From: Methanomicrobiales archaeon
Lineage (GTDB): Archaea; Halobacteriota; Methanomicrobia; Methanomicrobiales; Methanoculleaceae
Assembly (NCBI GenBank): GCA_019136335.1
Contig: JAGVUK010000110.1
Span: 1-29,582, forward strand
Reading direction: 5' to 3'
Length of the DNA: 29,582 nucleotides
Made by a program: the position numbers and the translations under genes. Below the pieces are notes generated by a model. It had not been told where the DNA came from. It saw only the letters and a program-made list of their open reading frames with translations, and did no database searches. Position 1 is the stretch's first letter, and each line of letters opens with the position of its first letter. This document shows positions 15,531-23,077 of this stretch, one piece after another.

Positions 15531-17309
15531 ATGATAGATAGAAGGAAACCAGGCATTATTCTGCTCTGCTGTGCCGTCTTCTTCCTCGCCTGTTGCGTGC
15601 CGGCCTCCGCCGGCGTCCCCGGCGACGCTGACGGCGACACTCTCGTCTCGGAGGGAGAACTCTCAACGGCAATCCAGGGCTACCTGAACGCCACGTATGC
15701 AGGTGGCAGCGGCGGCCTCGATCGGGCCGCTCTTTCTCTTGCCGCCCATAATACCCTGAACATCCCGTACGGCCAGGTCGTCGCTGCGGTCAGCAGCACA
15801 AAAGATCTCCTGCAACCGGCGTATATCGACGCAAAGGGCGTCCCGGAAGGCTCCCTCATCTATGAAGGGCTCGTGACCAGGACGCGCGACAAGGACCATA
15901 TCGGCTGGCTTGCGACATCCTGGGAGCCCTCGGCCGACGGGATGACCTGGACGTTCCATATCCCCGAAGGAGCGACCTGGCACGACGGTGAACCCGTCAC
16001 TGCAAGCGATGTGGTCTTCTCATACGACTATCTCAAGGAAAAAGGTCTCAAGAACAGCGGCGTCCTGAAGCATGTCACCTCGGTAGAACCTCTCGACGAC
16101 ACTACGGTGGTCTATTACTGCGACTGTTGCATGCCCCTTTTCCCCGACATACTCTCGACCGGACCGGGCGTTGCGATCTTCCCCGAACATATCTGGTCGA
16201 TTATTGAGAACCCGGCCAAGCAATCGGATCCTGAGTACATCGGTTCAGGCCCCTTCAAGTACGTCTCAAGCGTCTCCGGGGATTCCTACAAAATGGAGGC
16301 ATACGGGAACTATCACGGAACGCTGCCCTACGTCGATAAGGTCGTGCGGAAACTCTACTCCTCCCAGGACGCCCAGATCCTCGCCCTGAAGAAAGGCGAA
16401 GTCGACTACGTCTACGATCTGGCTCCTGCTACCGCCCGCTCGCTCCGGGGCGAGAAGGGGATCGGCGTGACGCAGATCCCGGCGGGAGGAAAGGCTTACG
16501 AAGTCGCCTTCACCTGCGATGTCTATCCGGCAAACATCACGGAGTTCAGGCAGGCCCTCAGCCACGCGGTGAACCGGAACGCGATGTGCATGGTCATCGA
16601 CAGCAGTGCGACCGAGCCGACCGATACGGTCTTTCTGGTCCCCTCCCTTGCAGGCGACCAGGTGAACGAGGACACGAACGGCCTGTATGACTGCGACCTG
16701 GAGAAGGCAAAGACAATGCTTGCCGGCGCCGGGTTCACCTTGAAGACCGAAGGCGGGAAGAACGTCCTGTACGGGCCCGACAACATGCCGGTCACGATCA
16801 CCATCCCGCTCGGCGATAAGGCGTCGATCAACCAGGTCGACGAAAAGATCGTCCAGGTCCTGAAGGAAGACTGGGATGCCAAACTCGGCATCCGGATCAC
16901 GGTCGAGAACCTTCAGGCTGACTCCTCTGCGTACAAAAAGCGAATCGGCGAGACTGCTGTCCACTTCGATGGCATGCCCGGTTTCTTCCACGACGACATC
17001 AGCCGCCTGGATAACTTCCAGAAGAGTCCACGCGGCCATAACTACTACCACTTCGACAATGCCACCTTCAACGATCTGATCGACGATCTCGGCAATACCA
17101 TGGACGCCGCACAGAGACAGGCGATCGGAGACGAGCTCCAGATGATCCTCTCCGAGCAGGTCCCCTGTATCCCGGTCTGTTCGATGGATTCCTTCGACGC
17201 CTACCGCTCTGACCGGTTTGCCGGTTTCGATGCTCTGATCCTCGAAGGCGGCGGCGACATCAACATCTTCTCGCACATCAAGCCGGCAAGCACGGAGGTG
17301 AACCGGTAA
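15531..17309 (+). CDS. ABC transporter solute-binding protein, family 5, with dockerin-like calcium loop
   Basis: Extracellular binding protein (592 residues) of the SBP_bac_5 family (oligopeptide, dipeptide or nickel). Signal peptide about 1-27. Residues 32-43 ('DADGDTLVSEGE') form an EF-hand/dockerin-type calcium loop with Asp32, Asp34, Asp36 and Glu43, followed by a short helical segment to about 75. The binding domain then starts at 'LLQPAYIDAKGVPEGSLIYEGLVTR', with the usual 'WEPSADGMTWTFHIPEGATWHDGEPVTASDVVFSYDY' split over the family signature. GGAGG precedes the ATG. The ligand is not clear: the family covers peptides and metal chelates. No convincing lipobox is visible. Confidence 0.88.
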   Translation: MIDRRKPGIILLCCAVFFLACCVPASAGVPGDADGDTLVSEGELSTAIQGYLNATYAGGSGGLDRAALSLAAHNTLNIPYGQVVAAVSSTKDLLQPAYIDAKGVPEGSLIYEGLVTRTRDKDHIGWLATSWEPSADGMTWTFHIPEGATWHDGEPVTASDVVFSYDYLKEKGLKNSGVLKHVTSVEPLDDTTVVYYCDCCMPLFPDILSTGPGVAIFPEHIWSIIENPAKQSDPEYIGSGPFKYVSSVSGDSYKMEAYGNYHGTLPYVDKVVRKLYSSQDAQILALKKGEVDYVYDLAPATARSLRGEKGIGVTQIPAGGKAYEVAFTCDVYPANITEFRQALSHAVNRNAMCMVIDSSATEPTDTVFLVPSLAGDQVNEDTNGLYDCDLEKAKTMLAGAGFTLKTEGGKNVLYGPDNMPVTITIPLGDKASINQVDEKIVQVLKEDWDAKLGIRITVENLQADSSAYKKRIGETAVHFDGMPGFFHDDISRLDNFQKSPRGHNYYHFDNATFNDLIDDLGNTMDAAQRQAIGDELQMILSEQVPCIPVCSMDSFDAYRSDRFAGFDALILEGGGDINIFSHIKPASTEVNR

Positions 17310-17330
17310 CTTCGTGACGCCGGAGGGTTC

Positions 17331-17366
17331 GGGAGAAGGATCATCGGGTCTCTCCCCTCTCTTTTT
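17331..17366 (+). terminator. possible partial terminator between binding protein and permeases
   Basis: GGGAGA (17331-17336) pairs with TCTCCC (17351-17356), followed by a pyrimidine-rich run ending in five T residues (17362-17366). In this place it would let more binding protein than permease be made, a common arrangement in importer operons. Confidence 0.5.
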
Positions 17367-17408
17367 GCACTTCCCGGCCGGGGATGCACCTGCGTCAGAC
17401 CGACGACC

Positions 17409-18395
17409 ATGAGAGCGGCATATCTTCTGCGAAGACTCCTGTATTCAGCGATGGCCTTCGGCATCAGCGTCACCATCATGTTTGTCATCCTCCACCTGAT
17501 GCCGGGGGATTACATCACCCTGTACCTGGAAGGGATCTACGTCATCGCGCCGCCTGAGGTCGTTTTGGCATACAACCAGGCTTACGGCCTGGACCGTCCT
17601 CTCATCGACCAGTATTTCAGTTATTTTCTCGGGGTACTCCAGGGAGACTGGGGTTATTCCCTGAGTTACAGCCGTCCGGTCCTGGACGTGATCTCTGAGA
17701 AACTGGTCTGGACACTCGTGATCCTCCTTCCGGCGACAATCCTCTCGATAATCGCCGGCATTGCGATCGGGGCGTATTCCGGGTGGAGACGCGGTTCAAA
17801 GGCCGACGTCACTCTCCTGAACGGGATGATCTTTCTCCGGGCGATCCCCTCATACTGGCTCGCTCTCATGATCCTCCTCGTCTTCGCTTTTTATCTTGAT
17901 CTTTTCCCGCTCGGCGGCTATGTGAGCCTCAGCGCCCTCGACACCGGGATCGACCTCCTCGACGTGATGAACCACGCTGCCCTGCCGATCTTCACGCTCT
18001 TCTTCTTCTCGGTGACCGGGACGTACTACCTGATGCGGAACTCGATGCTCATGACAGCCGGCGAAGACTACATCGTCACGGCCCGGGCGAAGGGCCTCGA
18101 CGATATGACGATCCTCCGGCAGCACGCCCTGAAGAACGCCATGCTCCCGATGGTGACGAGGGTTGCCCTCCAGTGTGCCGGGATGCTCACCGGGAGTATC
18201 TTTGTCGAGACGATCTTCTCCTGGCCCGGTATCGGGATGCTCACCTTTGAGGCCCTTCAGGTCCGCGACCTCCCCCTGCTCCAGGGGATCCTGCTGATGG
18301 ACACGCTCATCGTCATCGTGGCAAACATCGGCGCTGACATGATCTACCCGTTCGTCGATCCACGTGTGGAGGTGGGGAGCGATGCCCGGGCGTAA
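17409..18395 (+). CDS. ABC transporter permease, DppB/OppB/NikB type
   Basis: Inner permease of a peptide/nickel importer, 328 residues with about six membrane helices. The N-terminal 'LLRRLLYSAMAFGISVTIMFVILHLMPGD' is the typical DppB start. 'YGLDRPLIDQYFSYFLGVLQGDWGYSLSY' is the conserved extracellular segment. 'ARAKGLDDMTILRQHALKNAMLPMVT' contains the EAA loop (A-x3-G-x9-LP) that docks onto the ATPase. It overlaps the next permease gene by 14 bases, showing translational coupling. No clear Shine-Dalgarno precedes the ATG. The substrate is set by the binding protein and remains undetermined. Confidence 0.9.
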   Translation: MRAAYLLRRLLYSAMAFGISVTIMFVILHLMPGDYITLYLEGIYVIAPPEVVLAYNQAYGLDRPLIDQYFSYFLGVLQGDWGYSLSYSRPVLDVISEKLVWTLVILLPATILSIIAGIAIGAYSGWRRGSKADVTLLNGMIFLRAIPSYWLALMILLVFAFYLDLFPLGGYVSLSALDTGIDLLDVMNHAALPIFTLFFFSVTGTYYLMRNSMLMTAGEDYIVTARAKGLDDMTILRQHALKNAMLPMVTRVALQCAGMLTGSIFVETIFSWPGIGMLTFEALQVRDLPLLQGILLMDTLIVIVANIGADMIYPFVDPRVEVGSDARA

Positions 18396-19206
18396 CGCCG
18401 CCCTGTACCTCAGTCTCGGTGTCGTCCTCGTGTACTGTGCGGTCGCCCTCTTTGCGCCGGTGATCGCGCCGTTCGATCCTTTCGTGATCTCGGGGCCGCC
18501 CCTCGCCCCCCCTGATGCCGCGCACCTCCTTGGGACAAACGACCTTGCCCAGGATATCTTCAGCAGGCTGATCTGGGGCACGAGGGCGACCCTGATCCTT
18601 GGTTTTCTCGGTGCCGTGGTCTCGGTCGTCATGGGTACGACCGTCGGTATCGTTGCCGGGTACTATGGCGGCAGGATCGACGAGGCCGTCATGCGTTTTC
18701 TCGACGTGATGATGACCATTCCCTTCTTTCCCCTCCTGCTCGTCCTCACGATCTTCCTCAGGCCGGGGATCTACGTGACTGCCGTGATCATGGGGCTCCT
18801 CGGCGGTCTCGGCAGCGTGCGGATCATCAGGTCCCAGGTGCTCTCTCTTGCCGTTGCCGATTTCGTTGTCGGAACAAAGGCGCTCGGTGCCCGGGACGGT
18901 TACATCATGGCGCGGCATATCCTCCCGAACGTCCTTCCTCTTGTCGGCGTGAAGTTCGTCACGTCGGCCCAGCATTTCATGCTCGTCGGGATCGGTCTTG
19001 GTTTTCTCGGGATGGGGGATCCGAATGTCGTGGACTGGGGGCAGATGATCGAGAGGGCAAGCAAGAACGGGGGCATCGTCCTGGGGCTCTGGTGGTGGCT
19101 GATCCCGCCGGGCCTGGCGGTGACGGGCATCTCCCTTGCCCTTGCGTGGTTCGCCTATGCCTGTGAAGAGCGGATCAATCCACGGTTCCAGGTGATGCGG
19201 GTGTGA
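18382..19206 (+). CDS. ABC transporter permease, DppC/OppC/NikC type
   Basis: Second permease subunit, about 274 residues. It opens with a single N-terminal helix ('LYLSLGVVLVYCAVALFAPVIAPFDPF') typical of DppC, followed by 'LLGTNDLAQDIFSRLIWGTRATLILG', the hallmark of this family. 'GARDGYIMARHILPNVLPLV' holds the EAA loop. Five to six membrane helices in total. The ATG at 18382 is chosen over a GTG at 18364 because GGAGGTG (18368-18374) is seven bases upstream. It overlaps both neighbours' frames, so the two permeases and two ATPases are made from one message. Confidence 0.9.
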   Translation: MPGRNAALYLSLGVVLVYCAVALFAPVIAPFDPFVISGPPLAPPDAAHLLGTNDLAQDIFSRLIWGTRATLILGFLGAVVSVVMGTTVGIVAGYYGGRIDEAVMRFLDVMMTIPFFPLLLVLTIFLRPGIYVTAVIMGLLGGLGSVRIIRSQVLSLAVADFVVGTKALGARDGYIMARHILPNVLPLVGVKFVTSAQHFMLVGIGLGFLGMGDPNVVDWGQMIERASKNGGIVLGLWWWLIPPGLAVTGISLALAWFAYACEERINPRFQVMRV

Positions 19207-20150
19207 GAATGGGTGATGCGCTTCTTTGTGTGCGCGGGCTGAAGGTAGGTTTCCCGACGGTTGATGGCGTAGTAAAGGCATCTAATGCCGTCGATCTCAC
19301 GATCCAGGCAGGAGAGACCCTCGCCCTTCTCGGCGAGACGGGTTCGGGGAAGACCGTGCTTGGGATGGCGATCCTGCGCCTTCTTCAGCCGAACACCCGG
19401 ATCGAGGGAGAGATCCTCTACCGCGGCAGGGATCTCCTTTCTCTTCCACAAGAGGAGATGCAGAAGATTCGAGGGCGGGAGATCGCTGTTGTTCTCCAGA
19501 ATTCCGGGACCTCGCTCAACCCGGTCCTCAGGGTCGGCGACCAGATTGCTGAAGCGATCACCCTTCACCGCGGGCTGAAAGGGGCGGAAGCAGAGGCGGC
19601 GGCCGTGGAACTCCTTGAACGGGTCAGGATAGCCGATCCCGCCAGAATGGCCCGGGAGTATCCCCATCGTTTCAGTGGCGGGATGCGCGAACGGGCTCTC
19701 ATCGCCCTTGCCCTCGCCTGCAGCCCATCCTTCCTGATCGCTGACGAACCGACACGGGGTCTGGACGCCGTGACGAAACACGAGATCCTCGCCCTTTTTT
19801 CAGAGATCAACCGGGGGCGCTCGGTCCTCTTCATCACCCACGACATCGAGGCCGCCGCGACCCTCGCCACGCGTGTTGCGGTGATGTATGCCGGGGAGAT
19901 CGTCGAGATCGGGCCGGTCGACGCGGTCCTCTCCTCGCCGGCACATCCCTACACCCGTGGTCTCCTGGAGTCTCTCCCCGCAAGGGGCATGCGGCCGATC
20001 CCGGGGTCGGCCCCATCGCTGATCGCCCCCCCGTCCGGATGCCGGTTCTTTCCCCGGTGCCCCTGTTCGGTCGGGCGGTGCGAAACAGAACATCCCGGGC
20101 TCGTTCCGGTCGGGCCCGGCCATTGTGCACGGTGTATGCTGTATGATTGA
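19203..20150 (+). CDS. ABC transporter ATP-binding protein, DppD/OppD/NikD type
   Basis: First ATPase subunit, 315 residues. Walker A 'GETGSGKT' (44-51), Q-loop Gln99, signature 'FSGGMRER' (157-164, a variant of LSGGQ usual in DppD), Walker B 'FLIADEPT' (177-184), and H-loop 'FITHDIE'. The C-terminal 'CRFFPRCPCSVGRCE...CARC' is the oligopeptide-transporter C-terminal domain, with cysteines that in some DppD proteins bind a 4Fe-4S cluster; the cluster here is inference. The GTG at 19203 overlaps the preceding stop (19204-19206). An ATG at 19209 is the alternative start. Confidence 0.92.
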   Translation: MRMGDALLCVRGLKVGFPTVDGVVKASNAVDLTIQAGETLALLGETGSGKTVLGMAILRLLQPNTRIEGEILYRGRDLLSLPQEEMQKIRGREIAVVLQNSGTSLNPVLRVGDQIAEAITLHRGLKGAEAEAAAVELLERVRIADPARMAREYPHRFSGGMRERALIALALACSPSFLIADEPTRGLDAVTKHEILALFSEINRGRSVLFITHDIEAAATLATRVAVMYAGEIVEIGPVDAVLSSPAHPYTRGLLESLPARGMRPIPGSAPSLIAPPSGCRFFPRCPCSVGRCETEHPGLVPVGPGHCARCMLYD

Positions 20151-21003
20151 CGTTTGTGACCTGAAGACCTACTACTCTACGGGCTTTCTCTGCCGGACCG
20201 AGGTCCGTGCGGTTGACGGCGTATCGTTCGGGATCAAAAAGGGTGAGACGCTCGGACTCGTCGGTGAGAGCGGGTGTGGGAAGACGACGCTCGGCCGTTC
20301 CCTCCTCCGCCTCATCGAACCTACCGGCGGCCGCGTCGTCTTCGACGGTACCAACATCACGGCGCTTTCCCGAAAGGATCTTCGACGGTTCAGGCCGCGG
20401 ATGCAGATGATCTTCCAGGACGCCTATGCCTCGCTCAACCCGAGGATGCGGGTCCGCGAGAGTATTACCGAGCCGCTCAGGATCCACGGGCTCGAAGATC
20501 GTGCAGGCATCGGCCGCCGGGTGAGGGAACTGATCGAGATGGTTGGGCTGAACGAGGAGCACCTGAACCGCAGGCCGTACGAACTCTCCGGGGGGCAGAA
20601 CCAGCGGGTGGTTCTTGCCCGCGTCCTTGCCCTGGAACCCGAGTTCATCGTGGCCGACGAACCCACGGCGGGCCTGGATGTCTCGGTCCAGGCCCAGATC
20701 CTCACGCTCTTCCGCGATCTGGGGCGGGACTACCATACGGCCTGCCTCTACATCTCCCACGACCTTGGAGTCGTCAGGGCAATGAGCGACAGGGTTGCCG
20801 TCATGCTGAAGGGCAGAATCGTCGAGATCGGGCCGACCGCGGACGTCCTTGACCGCCCCTGCCACTCGTATACACGCCGACTCGTCGCCGCCTCGAGCGC
20901 TGATAGAGGATTTTCCCGGCCTGCGCCGTGCCCCGCCCTTCCCGGGTCGCCGGTCATGGTCGAGGTGCAGTCAGGCCACTGGGTAGAGGCGGCGGCACGG
21001 TGA
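20143..21003 (+). CDS. ABC transporter ATP-binding protein, DppF/OppF/NikE type
   Basis: Second ATPase subunit, about 286 residues. Walker A 'GESGCGKT' (41-48), Q-loop 'MIFQDAYASLNP', canonical signature 'LSGGQ' (148-152), Walker B 'FIVADEPTAGLD', H-loop 'YISHDLG'. The cysteine-rich C-terminal extension seen in its partner is absent here. The ATG at 20143 lies eight bases inside the previous gene, and a start at 20125 is less likely. It is the last gene of the six-gene operon; no strong hairpin/T-tract terminator is visible after it. Confidence 0.92.
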   Translation: MIDVCDLKTYYSTGFLCRTEVRAVDGVSFGIKKGETLGLVGESGCGKTTLGRSLLRLIEPTGGRVVFDGTNITALSRKDLRRFRPRMQMIFQDAYASLNPRMRVRESITEPLRIHGLEDRAGIGRRVRELIEMVGLNEEHLNRRPYELSGGQNQRVVLARVLALEPEFIVADEPTAGLDVSVQAQILTLFRDLGRDYHTACLYISHDLGVVRAMSDRVAVMLKGRIVEIGPTADVLDRPCHSYTRRLVAASSADRGFSRPAPCPALPGSPVMVEVQSGHWVEAAAR

Positions 21004-21384
21004 ACGTTCGCGGGCACCCCTTGACTGGCAACCGCCGGTGCACAGTCTCGCGGGGGAGCGGGGGCAGGCGGGCTCCCCGTCCTCGTCGGGGCAGAGTATT
21101 GCCGGATTGTGCCGGAGGACCTGTGGATGCTCGTCTTCGTCGGTCGCCCGGCCCTTGCAACATGACACTTCTCTCTCGGTACTCAGGTTGCTGGTACGCT
21201 CAACGGAGGAGAGTACCGATCGTTGCTTGCACTCTTCGGAAGGCTGTATCCCGGATGGGGGATGCTGGAGAGAGCCGTACGAGTATCACCTGCGGGGAGG
21301 GGGCCTGCTCCCACCCCGGCCCATAGCATGGAGAGATCCCAGGGAGCATCGGGATCCGGCACCCCCTCATCAGGGTGAGGGCGA
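21004..21384. other. gene-poor stretch
   Basis: About 380 bases with no supported gene; short open frames exist on both strands but none shows family-like sequence. CCCTCA (21364-21369) and TGAGGG (21376-21381) form a small inverted repeat just downstream of the methyltransferase remnant on the minus strand. Confidence 0.5.
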
Positions 21385-21739
21385 TTACCAGACAAAGCCC
21401 GATGATTCAGAATCGATACAGTAGTTCATGCGCCCTGCGGCGGCCCTCTGCTCCCGGAGGACAGCGCGCATGCCTCCAGAGGGGTCGAGCCGTCACGTTG
21501 GCGGCGGTGCAGGCAATCGCTACGGCACGACATCCCGTCCCCGCACCCACGTCGGAGACAGTGTCGCCGGTCGCGAGGTCCAGGACTGCGAGTTCCTGCT
21601 CCGTCGCCCGCTTCTCGCCGCGGGTGGCCTGCCGGTAGGCGGCGGCACGCCTGTCCCAGACGGCGGCGGGATCACGGCCTTTCTCGACGCGCTCAGGCGA
21701 ACTTACGTATATCGCCTTCCAGTCGATGATCCGGTGCAT
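21385..21739 (-). pseudogene. remnant of a class I methyltransferase gene
   Basis: The first about 84 codons ('MHRIIDWKAIYVSSPERVEKG...DTVSDVGAGTGCRAVAIACTAANVTA') are the N-terminus and motif I of the methyltransferase family found intact at 2814-3695. Near 21486-21490 the frame breaks. The next frame continues as 'DPSGGMRAVLREQRAAAGRMNY', which aligns with the intact paralogue's post-motif I region if two bases are restored. It then ends at a TAA, with the C-terminal two thirds missing. The motif I leucine is replaced by serine and other core positions by cysteine. The start still has GAGAGG seven bases upstream and a TATA-like element near 21758-21768, so decay seems recent. Confidence 0.75.
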
Positions 21740-21904
21740 AACAGTTCCTCTCGCCCCGGAATATCATAAGCGCTCGCCCGCGGCAGCGCCGGGAGCCAGG
21801 GGGGATGCCCATGGCTGTCAGGGATACGGGGCTGCAATGCTGCATGCGGCCCTGGGCGTATGTTCATATCGGATGACGGTATTCTGTCGTGCGAAGGACC
21901 GCGT

Positions 21905-22561
21905 ATGCCCCTCGCAGATTATATCGGGAGGTACTGGACGGGTGCCGAGGTCATGTATGGCGTGATCATCGCCATGACGTTCACCAGCGTGCTGCGGGGG
22001 TATCCGGAGATATCCGGGCTTATCGTCGGGAGAGTCGTAGCTGCAGCCCTCTTCTGCTGCATCGCCTGGGGTATTGCAGACGGGATGTTTTACATCTGGG
22101 AGCGAAGTTACATCATCCAGCAGGAGAACCGCATCATCGAGTATTCGCGATCCGGCGAGCGGAGGGGTTCCGCCCTCTCCCTTATAGGTGATCAACTGGA
22201 CGATACGGTCCTCCGGAATATACCCGAGGGTGACCGGCTCCAGTTCTACGAGAGGCTCTCGCAGTTCCTGTCCGGCGTGGAGAGCCGGAAGAAGATGTCT
22301 CCCCGTGAGGCGGCGACGATCATCCTCGGCACCTTCCTCCTCTCCGCGGGGGCCGGCGTGATCGTCGTCTTGCCGTTCTCTGTCATAGGTGATGTCGGGC
22401 AGGCTCTGGCTGTCTCGAACCTTGCAGGGATCTTCCTGCTCTTCGGTATCGGCTACATGAGGACGCTTGATAGGAATTTCTTCTCGAAAGTGCTGTACGG
22501 GTTCGGGTCATCGTTCATCGGGATCATAATCGCAGTGATAACGGTTGTGCTGGGCGGCTAG
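21905..22561 (+). CDS. VIT1/CCC1-like membrane protein
   Basis: About 218 residues with roughly five membrane helices. The first two ('EVMYGVIIAMTFTSVL', 'AALFCCIAWGIADGMFYI') and the later 'PREAATIILGTFLLSAGAGVIVVLPF' resemble the vacuolar iron/manganese transporter (VIT1/CCC1) fold, in which a charged cytoplasmic loop separates TM2 from TM3; here that loop is about residues 65-135 and rich in Arg/Glu. The metal-binding glutamates of true VIT proteins are not clearly identified, so transport activity is uncertain. An upstream ATG at 21860 is possible, but 21905 begins closer to the conserved part. It lies between two gene remnants. Confidence 0.55.
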   Translation: MPLADYIGRYWTGAEVMYGVIIAMTFTSVLRGYPEISGLIVGRVVAAALFCCIAWGIADGMFYIWERSYIIQQENRIIEYSRSGERRGSALSLIGDQLDDTVLRNIPEGDRLQFYERLSQFLSGVESRKKMSPREAATIILGTFLLSAGAGVIVVLPFSVIGDVGQALAVSNLAGIFLLFGIGYMRTLDRNFFSKVLYGFGSSFIGIIIAVITVVLGG

Positions 22562-22611
22562 GAGTGCCCGGGGACGGTGAGCGCGGCTTCCTGCCGGGAG
22601 CAGGGACGCGA

Positions 22612-22977
22612 TTACGCTGGCGAGTCCTCCCCGGTATTCCAGACATCCCTTCCGCGATCGGTGATCTCTCCCGGCAGATCTACGAGTTCGGCGGGGCATG
22701 GCGCGAAGAACGCTTGGTTCGTCTGGTATGGTTCCTGGAACCGGATCACCCACGAACGAAGCAGGTTGCGGGGTTCGCTCAACGTGGCGTGGCCGTTCCT
22801 GTAGCGCTTACTCGGTCTGATGCAATACGCTCTCTCCTCATCTGAGATTCGGCCGCTGAAATATCCGGGGGTATGCAGGAGGACGTTGACGTTGCCGGTA
22901 TACCGGGGGACCCGTGCGAGCGCCGCCCAGAGCATCACCGGCGCTGCTGTGGGTTCGAGGTTGGCAGGGTCCGGCAT
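22612..22977 (-). pseudogene. C-terminal remnant of a DUF1722 (YbgA-like) protein
   Basis: An open frame of 121 codons whose middle matches the C-terminal half of DUF1722. 'ALARVPRYTGNVNVLLHTPGYFSGRIS' corresponds to the family's 'N/H-VNVL-H-x-x-GYF' region. 'YRNGHATLSEPRNLLRSW' corresponds to 'YR-G-x-PL-VP-x-LL', and 'YQTNQAFFAPCPAELVDL' to 'Y-x-x-Q-x-x-x-x-PHP-EL'. The N-terminal half, usually about 80 more residues, is not seen upstream. Conserved positions are altered (SVP to SEP, HP to CP). No ribosome-binding site precedes it. I take it as a remnant and not a working short protein. Confidence 0.65.
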
Positions 22978-23077
22978 GGTCGACGATAAGGCGGGGTGCG
23001 CCGGTTGTTCAGGCTTTGCCGGGGGAGCGTCGACGTGCCGCCGGAATCTGGAAAAATGGGGCCGAACCTCCCGGCAC

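Noticed and set aside
16266..17276. 336-codon minus-strand frame inside the solute-binding protein gene
   Set aside because: Low-complexity Asp/Val/Arg-rich shadow of a well-supported gene.
19834..20865. 343-codon minus-strand frame across the two ABC ATPase genes
   Set aside because: Antisense shadow; both ATPases on the plus strand have complete motif sets.
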